DNA from: Gimesia benthica
GTDB lineage: Bacteria; Planctomycetota; Planctomycetia; Planctomycetales; Planctomycetaceae
Length of the DNA stretch: 64,000 bases
Assembly: GCF_009720525.1 (NCBI RefSeq)
Contig: NZ_CP043930.1
Location: forward strand, 1,116,001 to 1,180,000
Reading direction: 5' to 3'
The translations under genes and the position numbers were made by a program. Positions 1-9,067 of the stretch are shown here, in pieces; positions within the stretch are counted from its first letter, which is position 1; each line of letters starts with the position of its first letter. The notes under the pieces are model-generated. The model did no database searches, was not told the origin of the DNA, and worked only from the letters and a program-made list of their open reading frames with translations.

Positions 1-445
1 TTTCCAGCTCTTCGTCGAGCAGTTTCGCTGCCCGACTGACCTGTGTACTGGTGACATCAAATCCACAGAGTTCGGTGGTGATTTTGGCGACCTTACGGGT
101 AGAGACGCCTTGAACATACATTTCAGCGATTGCCAGCTTCAGTGCGCGTTCACTCCGTTCGCCGCGTTCCAGTGCAGAGGGATAAAAGTCGCCATCGCGT
201 GTCTGGGGCACTTGCAGTTCCAGCTTTCCGAGGCGACTTTGAAATGATTTTGGCTTGAAACCGTTGGCATAAGAACGGCGTGTTACGCTGCGTTGATACG
301 GTTCGGCACCGAGGTATTCGGAACGTTCCAGCTTCATCGCTTCGTTGAACAGGATCTGGAGTGCTTGCGACATTTCATCGAATCCATGATCGGCCAGGAG
401 CTGGACAGCGTCGAGAATGTTGTTAGATTGTTGTTGGTGGGCCAT
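1..445 (-). CDS. IS256-family (mutator-type) transposase, N-terminal part, runs off window
   Basis: The minus strand encodes about 148 residues from an ATG at 443-445 to the window edge without a stop. The translation begins MAHQQQSNNILDAVQ and continues with stretches such as LERSEYLGAEPY, YANGFKPKSF, LQVPQTRDGDFYPSAL, AIAEMYVQGVSTRKV and GFDVTSTQVSRAAKLLDEE. These are typical of the N-terminal half of IS256/mutator-type DDE transposases, up to just before the catalytic core. The element would cut and paste or copy DNA through its terminal repeats. Only the 5' part is visible, so I cannot say whether the element is intact. The upstream side carries a long inverted repeat at 516-570. Confidence 0.88.
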   Translation of the reverse strand, partial: MAHQQQSNNILDAVQLLADHGFDEMSQALQILFNEAMKLERSEYLGAEPYQRSVTRRSYANGFKPKSFQSRLGKLELQVPQTRDGDFYPSALERGERSERALKLAIAEMYVQGVSTRKVAKITTELCGFDVTSTQVSRAAKLLDEELE

Positions 446-515
446 GGTTGGAGTTCCTTTTCTGTTGTGGAAAACATTAAAAAGAAACCGATCTGGCCCA
501 CCCTTTCAAGGGCTC

Positions 516-570
516 GCCGGAGTGGTGCTTGTTATTTTCGCTACGCTCAAATAACAAGCACCACTCCGGC
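516..570. repeat. 22-bp perfect inverted repeat with 11-nt loop
   Basis: Bases 516-537 are exactly complementary to 549-570, separated by 11 bases. The stem contains GTGCTTGTTATTT and its complement. It lies about 70 bases upstream of the IS256-type transposase start. It could shield the transposase from outside transcription, act as a bidirectional terminator, or be a separate small repeat of the genome. There is no long T tract. Confidence 0.7.
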
Positions 571-888
571 ACACAGGTAATTTACAGAAGAGATGTTACA
601 GTAACAAATTTTTATCAGTGGTAAATCTAAGACATTACATTCAGAAGTCCCCAAACAGAGTGTATACACATATTCTCAGTGTGGCATATGCTTACCTGAC
701 AGCAAGTTTGCAGCGTTGGTACCGAATTATTCTAGGCTTACAGAAATCCTATTCCTTATCTCTAGAGAAATACTTTTATTCATAATTTCAGCCATAGATC
801 GAAACTAATTGGCTTTATTCAATATTTGGGTCAGTCTATTCTCATAATACTGTATGTTTAAAACATCACACTTCTATGGAGATTACTG
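571..888. other. Intergenic, AT-rich, no gene seen
   Basis: This stretch separates the insertion sequence from the first plus-strand gene. It is visibly AT-rich and lacks a convincing ORF. The far end of the IS256-like element probably lies here, but I could not fix its terminal repeat. A GGAG sequence just before 889 serves the next gene. Confidence 0.5.
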
Positions 889-1155
889 ATGACTAAACTT
901 GAAAATACTAAGCTTTTCAGAGGTGGTGTTACTGCACCGAAATGGGGTGAAATATTAAATGTTTCGAAGTGTTCTATTTTTCAAGGAACAATCAAATTTG
1001 ACTTTGAGATTGACTCCAAGGGCGGGGGGAAGACTCAGCTTAAACTGGTAATAGAGGAAGATGATGTACTTGCTATTTTAAATGAATTCATTGACACTAA
1101 TTCCGAGTGCGTTAAGTTCGTTCCAAAATTTGTGAAGCTAGTAAATAAGAAGTAA
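889..1155 (+). CDS. Small hypothetical protein (88 aa)
   Basis: The ORF starts with ATG at 889 and is preceded by a GGAG ribosome-binding site about 6-8 bases upstream. The product is a small soluble protein without a signal peptide or membrane segment. It starts MTKLENTKLFRGG, has an alternating beta-like pattern (FDFEID, KLVIEEDD) and a basic end. I do not recognise a family. The region is AT-richer than the planctomycete housekeeping genes to the right, which would fit an acquired gene. The good ribosome-binding site and amino acid composition are the only support that it is real. Confidence 0.5.
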   Translation: MTKLENTKLFRGGVTAPKWGEILNVSKCSIFQGTIKFDFEIDSKGGGKTQLKLVIEEDDVLAILNEFIDTNSECVKFVPKFVKLVNKK

Positions 1156-1389
1156 TGGCTTTAGGTATCTTGTTAAGAATTTTCTCTTCGACTTCCTGCA
1201 AATTGTAATCAGCCATGGGAGTAAAATGAGTTAACAACGATACGGAAATTGATAAATGCCTATCGTAGTTGGCGACAGGTGCCATGGTTTTAGTTGCTCT
1301 GCAGATGACGGTCATTCGTCGCAGTCAGTATTCCAGCAAAACGTACCAATGTGCCCCAGAGAATCGAATCATCATCAGGAGATGATCAA

Positions 1390-2052
1390 GTGATATTTGC
1401 GATTTTAGACGAAGATGAAAAAAAGTTACTTGAAGCATACATCCTGACTAAGGCTATGTTAGGAGAGTGTGAAGGATGGGATCCATCATTTTTAAAGCCA
1501 GGTCAAACTTTATGGGAGTGGTTTGGGTATGAAACAGAAAAGCAATGTCGCCGTGATTTATTTCAACTGAGAGAGGAAATTAAGAATTTTCCATGTATCG
1601 AGATTAAATTGAATCAGAAAGAATGGTTCATAGAGTGGGAAGATGGAAAATATTTTTTGAGTTACAAAATGTCACCACTCAGAGAAAAGCTTGCTTTGTT
1701 TTCCAATGCCTTTGAGTCATTTATTAGTAATAAAGAGGTAAGAATATTTGGCATCGGAGTTCTAGTGGGAGCAACAGCCCTTTCTTCTATATATGCTCCT
1801 TGGCTGTTGCATAAAATATTCGTTTTTATTCTGTGCTTTTGTGTTTATGGACTAATGGCTGGGATAATATTCCTTGTATTCTTAAATGAACACTTAAAAA
1901 AATATTTGCATAAGAGATATCACGAAGTTTTGCTTATTGCTTTATTTATAATCGCTATTTCCATTGCAATTTCACTTTCTCTTTTCATGGTTGGCTCGAT
2001 TGGGAAAAATCCTGTCAGTCCAGAGTTCGATGGAGAGCAAACATATCCATGA
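1390..2052 (+). CDS. Hypothetical membrane protein with soluble N-terminus
   Basis: The reading frame is open from 1351, but the better start is GTG at 1390, which has AGGAG eight bases upstream. The 1351 GTG has no ribosome-binding site. The product is about 220 aa. The first 110 residues are soluble and acidic to mixed (DEDEKKLLEAYILTKAM, LWEWFGYETEKQC). Two or three hydrophobic helices follow (IFGIGVLVGATALSSIYA, IFVFILCFCVYGLMAGIIF, LLIALFIIAISIAISLSLF), then a short polar tail. I do not recognise a family. The N-terminal part might be a small helical DNA- or protein-binding domain on a membrane anchor, but that is speculation. AT-rich composition again suggests accessory DNA. Confidence 0.55.
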   Translation: MIFAILDEDEKKLLEAYILTKAMLGECEGWDPSFLKPGQTLWEWFGYETEKQCRRDLFQLREEIKNFPCIEIKLNQKEWFIEWEDGKYFLSYKMSPLREKLALFSNAFESFISNKEVRIFGIGVLVGATALSSIYAPWLLHKIFVFILCFCVYGLMAGIIFLVFLNEHLKKYLHKRYHEVLLIALFIIAISIAISLSLFMVGSIGKNPVSPEFDGEQTYP

Positions 2053-2156
2053 TTGGCCTGTTTTACCTATGGGGACTTTCAGATGGTGATACACAACCAG
2101 CCCGACCTGCAAAAAACACTGCCATTGACCCAATAAAGTTGTGAGGTAAGTTAACC

Positions 2157-2873
2157 ATGCGTTTTGTCGTCTGGAATACTGGGTGGGCGGTCCCTGGTTC
2201 GAAGCGTGGACTACTTCTTTCTAAACAAATCCAACAACAGCAGCCTGATGTGATCTGCCTTACGGAAGCCAAGGCAGGGTTACTACCCCAGCAAGGCCAC
2301 GTAATCGGTTCCGCTCCCGACTACGGATATCCACTCAAACCAGGTCGGCGTAAAGTCATACTGTGGAGCAAACTGCCCTGGAGTGAAATTTCGATTCATG
2401 AACATCTCGATTTTCCTTCAGGACGCATCGTTAGTGGGATTACACATGGAATTCGTCTGGTGGGGGTCTGCATTCCCTGGAGTGCCGCCCATGTCAATGG
2501 AGGCCGAAGGGACCGGAAAAACTGGGAAGACCATCTTCTCTATCTTGATGCACTAAAGCAATTGGTGAAAGAACTGGATCACAATCTCCCCCTGGCGATC
2601 ATTGGAGATTACAACCAGCGTCTGCCCCGATCAAAACAGCCAAAATATGCCTATGAAAAACTGAACGATGTACTTTCTTCCGGGCTTACGATACACACCG
2701 CAGGCAATCTGGGACCAGAAGGAGTCCAGCTGATTGACCACATCGCAACCTCGGAAGATCTGCAGGTACATGATCTGACCGTATTGGACCGGGAGACCAC
2801 AGAGGGAGACAGGTTATCTGATCACTTTGGAATCGCTGGTTTCATTAAACCATCTAAGTTGAAAAGAGAATAA
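2157..2873 (+). CDS. Endonuclease/exonuclease/phosphatase (EEP) family protein
   Basis: This 238 aa protein has the landmarks of the EEP fold (DNase I, exonuclease III, phosphatases). There is an early Asn in FVVWNTGW, a metal-binding Glu at position 37 in ICLTEAK, Asp151 and Asn153 in IIGDYNQR, and the terminal SDH with His223 in RLSDHFGIAG. It lacks a signal peptide, so it is probably cytoplasmic. The substrate (DNA, RNA, phospholipid or sugar phosphate) cannot be read from the sequence. Start ATG 2157 has GAGG about ten bases upstream. It stands alone on the plus strand between hypothetical genes in the accessory block. Confidence 0.85.
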   Translation: MRFVVWNTGWAVPGSKRGLLLSKQIQQQQPDVICLTEAKAGLLPQQGHVIGSAPDYGYPLKPGRRKVILWSKLPWSEISIHEHLDFPSGRIVSGITHGIRLVGVCIPWSAAHVNGGRRDRKNWEDHLLYLDALKQLVKELDHNLPLAIIGDYNQRLPRSKQPKYAYEKLNDVLSSGLTIHTAGNLGPEGVQLIDHIATSEDLQVHDLTVLDRETTEGDRLSDHFGIAGFIKPSKLKRE

Positions 2874-3293
2874 TGTGTCCCCCACATGCGACGGGTTTCA
2901 TTCGCGGGAGCACGTTAGGAGTCAGTATAACCTAAATACAAAACCCGCTATTTCTGTGGAACTTCTGAATAATACTTGAGCGATTCAGATTGATACCAAT
3001 TTACCAATGAGAATGTAACCTGAGTTAGAGAATCCGGGGTCAAGTAGTCGGTATTGTACATTTCCAACTGCAGTAAACCTATGAATGCATTGCGGTGGCA
3101 AACACATCACTCGCTATCAGCTATCAGCTTGCTAATGTTCCACACCTGTATGAACACCGTACTGAATCAATGTCTGCACGAATTCGTTGCACAGATAATC
3201 GAAGGAGAGGGGTTTCGTATCGCGGTTCAAGCTCACGTCTCTGGGGGGGGCTCGGTGCATTGGTCTGATGGAGTTGGCCAATGGCCGCAGTGG
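2874..3293. other. Intergenic, no convincing gene
   Basis: About 420 bases lie between the EEP gene and the convergent HTH/HNH gene. One plus-strand frame here (3054-3467) overlaps the 3' end of the minus-strand gene and has low-complexity codon use, so I treat it as spurious. No clear terminator hairpin was found. Confidence 0.5.
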
Positions 3294-4823
3294 TTAATGA
3301 AAATAGTCCGACTTGCCAGCGATCCAGCGTCCTTCGACTTCGCGTCCGACTATCTGACTAATCGCCTCCTTGCTGGCAGAAGAAAGCGGCTCCTCCGGAC
3401 CCGTGGCTACTTTTCCCTCTCGAATAGTCACGAATTTGTTTTCATACAAATAGTCGCATCCAAATAAACAAATTGGCATGACAACGTATGGGTCGATTCG
3501 TTCTGCTTCGGAACACTCGCTACGTTTCTTTTTGTGGGCGGTTCGCAGAGCGGCCGATTCGAATTCCTTGCCGCAGATTGCACAAGATTCACACAGTTTG
3601 TCTCCAAAGATCCATTCTCGTAATAGATCCTGCTCTCGCCGCCGGTTCGCTTCATGTTCGGCATCTGTTCCCAATTCCGCAATGTCTTTCAGCCTGTTAA
3701 CGAATTCCTGATAGCGATCGTCTTTTTGATTACCTGTAGAATCATCATCTTTATTGCAGACGAGCGAAAATTGGTAGGTCTTTCTGCCACCTGTTTTATC
3801 AATGTGGATTAGAGGCGAGTTGTGCACGGTTTTATTGATCAGCGAATCACCGTATTCCAAGGATTTCAGATGCCTCTTCAACTTTGGCGAATCGACTGGT
3901 TCTCGATCAATTGAATCGAAAAAATGAATACACTCGTTTTCAATATCCGAAAGCGTGCCTTTCTCACCATGAAAGGTCACAAATTCATTTTGAACTCGGG
4001 TCAACTTTGAAGACCTGAGAAACTGTTGAATAACGGCAACTGGTGGGAAAGGTAGTTTAGAAGACCGGCTCCGCAATCCGTTTTCAAGTGTCTCGGCAAG
4101 ACGTTCAATCTCGCAACTTGAACCGGTACAGTATGCCTTCTCCATTAGATTGATCAAACGGTTGTCTCTATCTTCAAAAAGAAACCATGTCTGATTCTCG
4201 TGAAGACATTGCCAAGACTCAGGAATCCCGTTGATTAGACGCTTTATTTCCTGATCATTGAAATGTGTAAGCTCGAGTGCATCCAAGGTAATCATACCGT
4301 GTCTAGATGGGAAATTTCGCAATGTGATGATATCTCTCATCACATTTTTTTTCACATCCTTGTGGACAAACAGAAACTGTTCGAATTTCGCTGCATTCGA
4401 ACGGGCAACTTTTTCACCCGTTGGCGTGTAGAGCTCGAATTCCTCGCACATGCCTAAATCCTTTAGTAGGACATGCAAATGAGCAGCCAAGTAATATTGA
4501 GGTATGAAACCAAATTTACAAAGTGCCGATTTGATTTCAGACCAGAAAGAAACGGGTTTAGACGAAACAAGTTTTGCAGCACCTTGAATGCCATCTATCT
4601 GCTTGATTCTCGAGTTCGTTGTAAAAAATTCTTCGAGGATCTGCCTAACCCTCTCCCTAGTACCAATTGAGTACTTCTCCGAGATAAATTCCAATGTTGG
4701 CAAAATGTCATTGGAAAATCCGTAGTAAGCTAACGCAACTTTCGCGTTTCTCGCTTTGTGTTCCGTTTGACGAGCAGAGGTCACAAATACCTCAAGGATT
4801 TCTTCTTCAATGCTTTTCATCAT
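3294..4823 (-). CDS. Protein with sigma-region-4-like HTH and C-terminal HNH-like zinc motif
   Basis: About 509 aa. The start is taken as the ATG at 4821-4823, with AGGAT seven bases upstream; the frame is open further but without a better site. Near the N-terminus, LEFISEKYSIGTRERVRQILEE closely resembles the helix-turn-helix of sigma-70 region 4 (TRERVRQIE). Near the C-terminus are CESCAICGKEF, then AHKKKRSECSEAE and VMPICLFGCDYLYE. That matches the Cys pair, His and second Cys cluster of HNH endonucleases. The long middle is alpha-helical and unassigned. The layout suggests a DNA-targeted nuclease or a zinc-binding regulator. No partner gene is in the same operon. Confidence 0.6.
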   Translation of the reverse strand: MMKSIEEEILEVFVTSARQTEHKARNAKVALAYYGFSNDILPTLEFISEKYSIGTRERVRQILEEFFTTNSRIKQIDGIQGAAKLVSSKPVSFWSEIKSALCKFGFIPQYYLAAHLHVLLKDLGMCEEFELYTPTGEKVARSNAAKFEQFLFVHKDVKKNVMRDIITLRNFPSRHGMITLDALELTHFNDQEIKRLINGIPESWQCLHENQTWFLFEDRDNRLINLMEKAYCTGSSCEIERLAETLENGLRSRSSKLPFPPVAVIQQFLRSSKLTRVQNEFVTFHGEKGTLSDIENECIHFFDSIDREPVDSPKLKRHLKSLEYGDSLINKTVHNSPLIHIDKTGGRKTYQFSLVCNKDDDSTGNQKDDRYQEFVNRLKDIAELGTDAEHEANRRREQDLLREWIFGDKLCESCAICGKEFESAALRTAHKKKRSECSEAERIDPYVVMPICLFGCDYLYENKFVTIREGKVATGPEEPLSSASKEAISQIVGREVEGRWIAGKSDYFH

Positions 4824-5593
4824 GGAAACCATCCTGAAAGTTCGTTGAATCTGCAATAATATTCGTAGGACGCTAGCGGATTAGCTCAGATTGCGAATAA
4901 CTTAAAAAGATCATACAAGCTCGCGGCACAAACCTCACCAACCCCGTAGGGTCAAAAATCTCCACCGACGGTTAGATGCAAGAGATTCCTTACATCCGAA
5001 AACCGAATAATCTTATTCTCAGCCGATTGATCCTAAGCAAATCTGTCACAACTCAGCGATCGGCTTGGTGTGCATCCAAAGCCTCTCTGCTGATACCGCG
5101 TCTGGTTTTTGACGTCAAGCCCGAAAAGTGCCAGCAGACTGCAGGAGTGATGATCTTCCCTTTCAGTTTGGCGGTGTAGTGGTTGAATCCACCGATCTCA
5201 CCAGAGTAATAATTGCTTGGCGGACGTGCTACGGCAGCTCCGGCCAGCGAGTCATCAGGTAAGCAAGATCTCGCTCGGTTTGTGCCAGTGGGTGTCCAAA
5301 ACTCGCACAAATAAGATGACGGGGACGTCGTGACAAACAGCACAGCGAAGTCGAGAACCGCGATTTGCTTTTCGCTATCGAAGAGCTACCAAAGATCCAG
5401 TAACTCGACCACTTCATCGGTCAACAGGATTCCCGCGAAGTCCCCACGTACTACGAGTACAATTTTGTGTACTGGCTAGTTATGATCCAAAGTGTCAAAT
5501 AGCATTGAGAGGCTAATAAAGTCACACTGTCATTAAGAATGGTTGCAATATCATAACTTTGACAACTCACTAACGAAAAGGAGTTTTATTGAC
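4824..5593. other. Long intergenic region with degenerate coding remnants
   Basis: About 770 bases lie between divergently read genes. On the minus strand around 5229-5417, a fragment ending in QTERDLAYLMTRWPELP looks like the end of a short planctomycete protein of unknown function. A neighbouring frame (5053-5343) has a protein-like tail (YTAKLKGKIITPAVCWHF). Neither has a start with a ribosome-binding site, so I read them as decayed remnants. The AAAAGGAG just before 5594 belongs to the next gene. Confidence 0.4.
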
Positions 5594-6409
5594 ATGCCAC
5601 TCTGGGATAATGAATGTGATGTTCTTGTTAATCAGGAACTAAGTATCAATGGTACATTTAGAAAAACACCACTCCAGTATAAACATCAAGAAACACTCAA
5701 TCGGATGAATGACAACAATTTGCCTGATGGAGTTAGACTCATTAAAGCACTTTATGCTCGAATGGTTGAAAACTGGGAACTTGGTGGGAGCCCGCAGAAT
5801 ACATCAGATGAAAACTGGCGTTTTACACAATGTCTTGTTTTGGGTAAAAATAATTACACTCACGAAGTAACTTTAGAACGCACAATGATCACTGTCTTGA
5901 ATAATGAGAATTGGGTGAATCAAATCCCCGTCGATTCAGGGCTCCTTGAAAATTCTAATCGCTCTGTTGATCTAGCGTATAGAGAAGGCAATACGATTCA
6001 ACTTATTGAACTGAAAGTAGACTCAAATACACCACTGTCTGCAGCAATTCAAATTCTGAAATATGGTCTTACTAATGCATTCTTTCGCACACATTCAGAG
6101 GAACTTGAGACACAGAATCTACAAACACCGCTGCTTAGTGCTGATGAAATTCAACTCCGCGTCCTTGCTCCGGCAGCTTATTACAATCGTTTCGATGAAC
6201 AGACTGAATGGTTAAGGAATTTCGGGAATAGAATCAATGATGGACTTGCGGAATTCTCAGCTAAGCAACTTATGGATTCTGGTATGAACCTCACAACATT
6301 CCAGTTTGAGGTATTCCCTGACAATTTCCAATGGGACCCTACAAGACAAGCTGATGATGAACACCGAAATGAAGTACTGACCGCCGTAAATGGCAGGAGA
6401 CCATTATAA
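5594..6409 (+). CDS. PD-(D/E)XK nuclease-like hypothetical protein
   Basis: About 271 aa from the ATG at 5594, which follows AAAAGGAG with about 11 bases of spacing. An upstream in-frame TTG at 5543 lacks such a site. The motif SVDLAY (Asp126), then after 12 residues IELKVD (Glu139, Lys141), is the D...ExK signature of PD-(D/E)XK phosphodiesterases. It is followed by a helix with Gln (AAIQILKYGL), as in many such folds. No other domain is recognised. It could be a nuclease or an inactive relative. The gene is AT-richer than the neighbours on the right and lies in the accessory block. Confidence 0.6.
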   Translation: MPLWDNECDVLVNQELSINGTFRKTPLQYKHQETLNRMNDNNLPDGVRLIKALYARMVENWELGGSPQNTSDENWRFTQCLVLGKNNYTHEVTLERTMITVLNNENWVNQIPVDSGLLENSNRSVDLAYREGNTIQLIELKVDSNTPLSAAIQILKYGLTNAFFRTHSEELETQNLQTPLLSADEIQLRVLAPAAYYNRFDEQTEWLRNFGNRINDGLAEFSAKQLMDSGMNLTTFQFEVFPDNFQWDPTRQADDEHRNEVLTAVNGRRPL

Positions 6410-6807
6410 AAACACCCTACTTTCATTTTAGTGAGCCATTACAGGCTCCTGTAAATCATTTTTTTGGACCTTAGGTATAAACGAAGAGGGCATAAGGTCT
6501 TTTCAAAAGACATGAAAGACATCAAGTTTGCTTTTGAAGTGATGACGCCCAAAACATGTGAGATATATAATTCCGAAAAACGCTGCAGATCAATTCCGAC
6601 AGTTCGGCCTATTACCAGAGTTGGTATAGTTGGCCTGAATTGGTGGGTAGTACAGTTCTTGCCGTCGATGATCTTGACGGCCCCCCCCTTGCGACAATGA
6701 GTTGTTACCTTAATAGCTCCGAAAGATTTCAACTTTGAAAAGTGATTTTCCTGAAGTGGTGTTGAAACCATTTTCTGGAACATCGCTTGTCATTAAAAGG
6801 AGCTGTT
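6410..6807. other. Intergenic, no gene seen
   Basis: About 400 bases between two plus-strand genes. The frames present overlap each other on both strands and none carries a ribosome-binding site. The strong AAAAGGAG at about 6795-6802 belongs to the next gene. Confidence 0.5.
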
Positions 6808-7734
6808 ATGTTAAGAAGCAACTTACCTGATAAATGGATCACGTGGGGAGAATCTCTCCCAGAATATTGGTCTTCAATTATCAACGATCCAGAACTTCAC
6901 CCTGAAATACGAGACAATACAGTCACTGTGTATTATCGCGGGGCAGCCCTGATTCGAAATCTCTCCCCGTCAGGCGATACTTTCATCGGAGATGTCCGCT
7001 TCAAATACGTGCCAGTACATACCACCAATGGTTCAGAATACCTCCGTTTTTCAGGTAATGCTCAAGGATTACGGTTTGAAAACAATCTGGAAGCACAAAA
7101 CTTAGGAGACTGTGGTCAAGATGTGCTAAATGAGTACAAACGAAAGATGCGATCTGTAGTATGTTATGGCGAATCACAGGTTCTCCATCACGTTGCTTCC
7201 CATCCAGCTAACGTGATTATTGATCAGGAAATTCCACTTCAGACTACTGGTAGCCCTACCTCTGAAAAACTCAATCTTAGTCATTATGACACACAACACC
7301 AATCCGCGGTCTTCGTAAAAATCAGCATGATTCATGATCCCAGGCTTAAAGCGGATGCCAACCAGGTCCCTGAAATCATCCAGCAATTAAAACGATTTCG
7401 CGAACAAATAGAAAAGCATCACCATGCAATGATCGAAACCTCTCAGAGGACAGTAGTAATCAAACGTCAGATCGGCCTGTCAGAACGGTTCGAAGCCATA
7501 CCACCTTCAGAGCCTTCCCGACTGATGAAAAAAGTACTCCTGGTCATCGGTGGATGCAGTCAACAGGATATTGAATCTGTGCTTAACGGAAAGGGTGAAT
7601 GGTCTGTCTTCCGCGAGGCAGTAGAAAAAGAGGCTGCCGGACTGATTCTCTGTGGAACGGCAGGCTGCCCGTTAGTGCTGGAACCAGGTAGCCAATCTCT
7701 GATTTTTGACACGTCTGTGTACAACGCCTCTTAA
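6808..7734 (+). CDS. Hypothetical protein (about 308 aa)
   Basis: The start is the ATG at 6808, six bases after AAAAGGAG; the upstream TTG at 6787 is in frame but lacks a site. The product is soluble with no signal peptide. The N-terminal half is beta-rich (FIGDVRFKYVPVH, SEYLRFSGNAQGLRFE). A helical segment rich in charged residues follows (EIIQQLKRFREQIEKHHH), and the C-terminal third resembles an alpha/beta fold with KKVLLVIGGCSQQDIE and AGLILCGTAGCPLVLE. I do not recognise the family. It converges on the minus-strand operon that ends at 7755, with only about 20 bases between stops. Confidence 0.6.
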   Translation: MLRSNLPDKWITWGESLPEYWSSIINDPELHPEIRDNTVTVYYRGAALIRNLSPSGDTFIGDVRFKYVPVHTTNGSEYLRFSGNAQGLRFENNLEAQNLGDCGQDVLNEYKRKMRSVVCYGESQVLHHVASHPANVIIDQEIPLQTTGSPTSEKLNLSHYDTQHQSAVFVKISMIHDPRLKADANQVPEIIQQLKRFREQIEKHHHAMIETSQRTVVIKRQIGLSERFEAIPPSEPSRLMKKVLLVIGGCSQQDIESVLNGKGEWSVFREAVEKEAAGLILCGTAGCPLVLEPGSQSLIFDTSVYNAS

Positions 7735-7754
7735 CATTAAGCTGCTTTAGCAGA

Positions 7755-9062
7755 TCATGCCTCAACCAAGAATGGTTCACCATCCTGAAGAAGTTGCACA
7801 TTCTCAAAGTGTTCTAGAAATCGGCCAGGCTCAAACGTATGAACTGGAACAATGGCCTGGGGATTGATGTTCCGCACAAGTTGGACAATGTCTGCTGAAA
7901 GCATATGTCCGCTGGTATGAACCTCATGGATTGTTCCATCGACCTGCATTATGGAATGGCGAGTAGATTCCCAGCCTGACTGCTCCAGATAACCATGCCA
8001 GCGTGAATACAGACAACAGACATCCTGGGGAAGTCCCTCCTTAAAATCATCCAGCATCGAAGAGCGAAAGACCATCACATATTTCTCAGGACTTTGCATT
8101 ATTTCGTCCAGTTTGATTTCTGCATGCTCGAATCGCTCCACCTGCTGAACTCTCCCCCTGCGTGTATTCGGCTGCCTGAGGCTCTCAGGGACGTAGACCC
8201 GAACCAATCCTGCTGACTTGGGCTGCGGTATTGTTGGGATCTCATTTTTCAGCAGATACATAATGAAAGCAGTATAGACATCAGCCACGAAGGTTCGCTT
8301 TGTTTTTATGGCCGCACGGATGAAGGCCACCAGTCGGTCTACATGCTGCGGCGAAAAGGATGCGAGAACCAGGCTTTCGCTTTCCCGAACGAGCTCTGTG
8401 ATCTCCTTTTCGAGCTCGTATTCGTTCTTCGAATTTCCATCCGGAAAACCGAAGTGCGTGCCTTCCATCAACATCACATCAATGGTTTTGTCCTGGAGCA
8501 CTTCGATCAACCGGCGGTTCATTCCCGGTTTTCTGCCATGGGACCTGAGATCACCGGAATACAAAATCGACTGCCCCTCAGCCTCTATTAAATATGCCAG
8601 ACATCCATAGATGGAATGATCTACGGGGAACCCTGTGATTTTGAAATCCCCGATGGTGACGGGGGATTCTGGCAGGACCTCACGGAATTGTTCACGCGAC
8701 AGTCCCACCTGAGCTGCAAACAGGCTTCCTGCCAGCATCATTTTGCTCGTACCAGAGCTGGCATAGACCGGAATCTGAGACTGACAGTGCTCAAGCAGTC
8801 CCGTGTGATCCATGTGTGCATGGGACAGCAGAATGGCATCAGGGCCCCCTGCCCCTTCATATAAGCCCGGAATCTCTGGCAATAACCCCTCATTTCGAAG
8901 CTGCTCTCTTGTCATCCTTTTGATTGCAAAGCTGTCCAGAGCCTGTCGATTGCGATTAAATAGGGGTAAACCTATATCCAGAATAATTCGTGAGTTGTCC
9001 GTACTGACCTCAATACAGCTCCCCCCCACTTCCTGAGTTCCCCGATGTACTGTAATCCTCAA
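7755..9062 (-). CDS. RNase J-like metallo-beta-lactamase/beta-CASP hydrolase
   Basis: 435 aa. Residues 81-86 give the zinc-binding HxHxDH (SHAHMDHTG). Further metal ligands sit in FPVDHSIYG and YSGDLR, and the C-terminal beta-CASP motifs are in HTSGHMLSADI and AIVPVHTFEPGRF. The protein starts MRITVHRGTQEVGGSCIEV, as in the RNase J/archaeal aCPSF-like group, so an RNA endo- or 5'-exonuclease role is likely. It is shorter than RNase J because the C-terminal domain is missing. The start is TTG at 9060-9062, with AGGAT upstream in the end of the preceding gene. The five-base gap suggests translational coupling. It is the last gene of a unit driven from near 10.3 kb. Confidence 0.85.
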   Translation of the reverse strand: MRITVHRGTQEVGGSCIEVSTDNSRIILDIGLPLFNRNRQALDSFAIKRMTREQLRNEGLLPEIPGLYEGAGGPDAILLSHAHMDHTGLLEHCQSQIPVYASSGTSKMMLAGSLFAAQVGLSREQFREVLPESPVTIGDFKITGFPVDHSIYGCLAYLIEAEGQSILYSGDLRSHGRKPGMNRRLIEVLQDKTIDVMLMEGTHFGFPDGNSKNEYELEKEITELVRESESLVLASFSPQHVDRLVAFIRAAIKTKRTFVADVYTAFIMYLLKNEIPTIPQPKSAGLVRVYVPESLRQPNTRRGRVQQVERFEHAEIKLDEIMQSPEKYVMVFRSSMLDDFKEGLPQDVCCLYSRWHGYLEQSGWESTRHSIMQVDGTIHEVHTSGHMLSADIVQLVRNINPQAIVPVHTFEPGRFLEHFENVQLLQDGEPFLVEA

Positions 9063-9067
9063 ATAAA

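Noticed and set aside
3054..3467. Plus-strand open frame of 137 codons
   Set aside because: It overlaps the 3' end of the well supported minus-strand HTH/HNH gene, has no ribosome-binding site and shows no recognisable motif.
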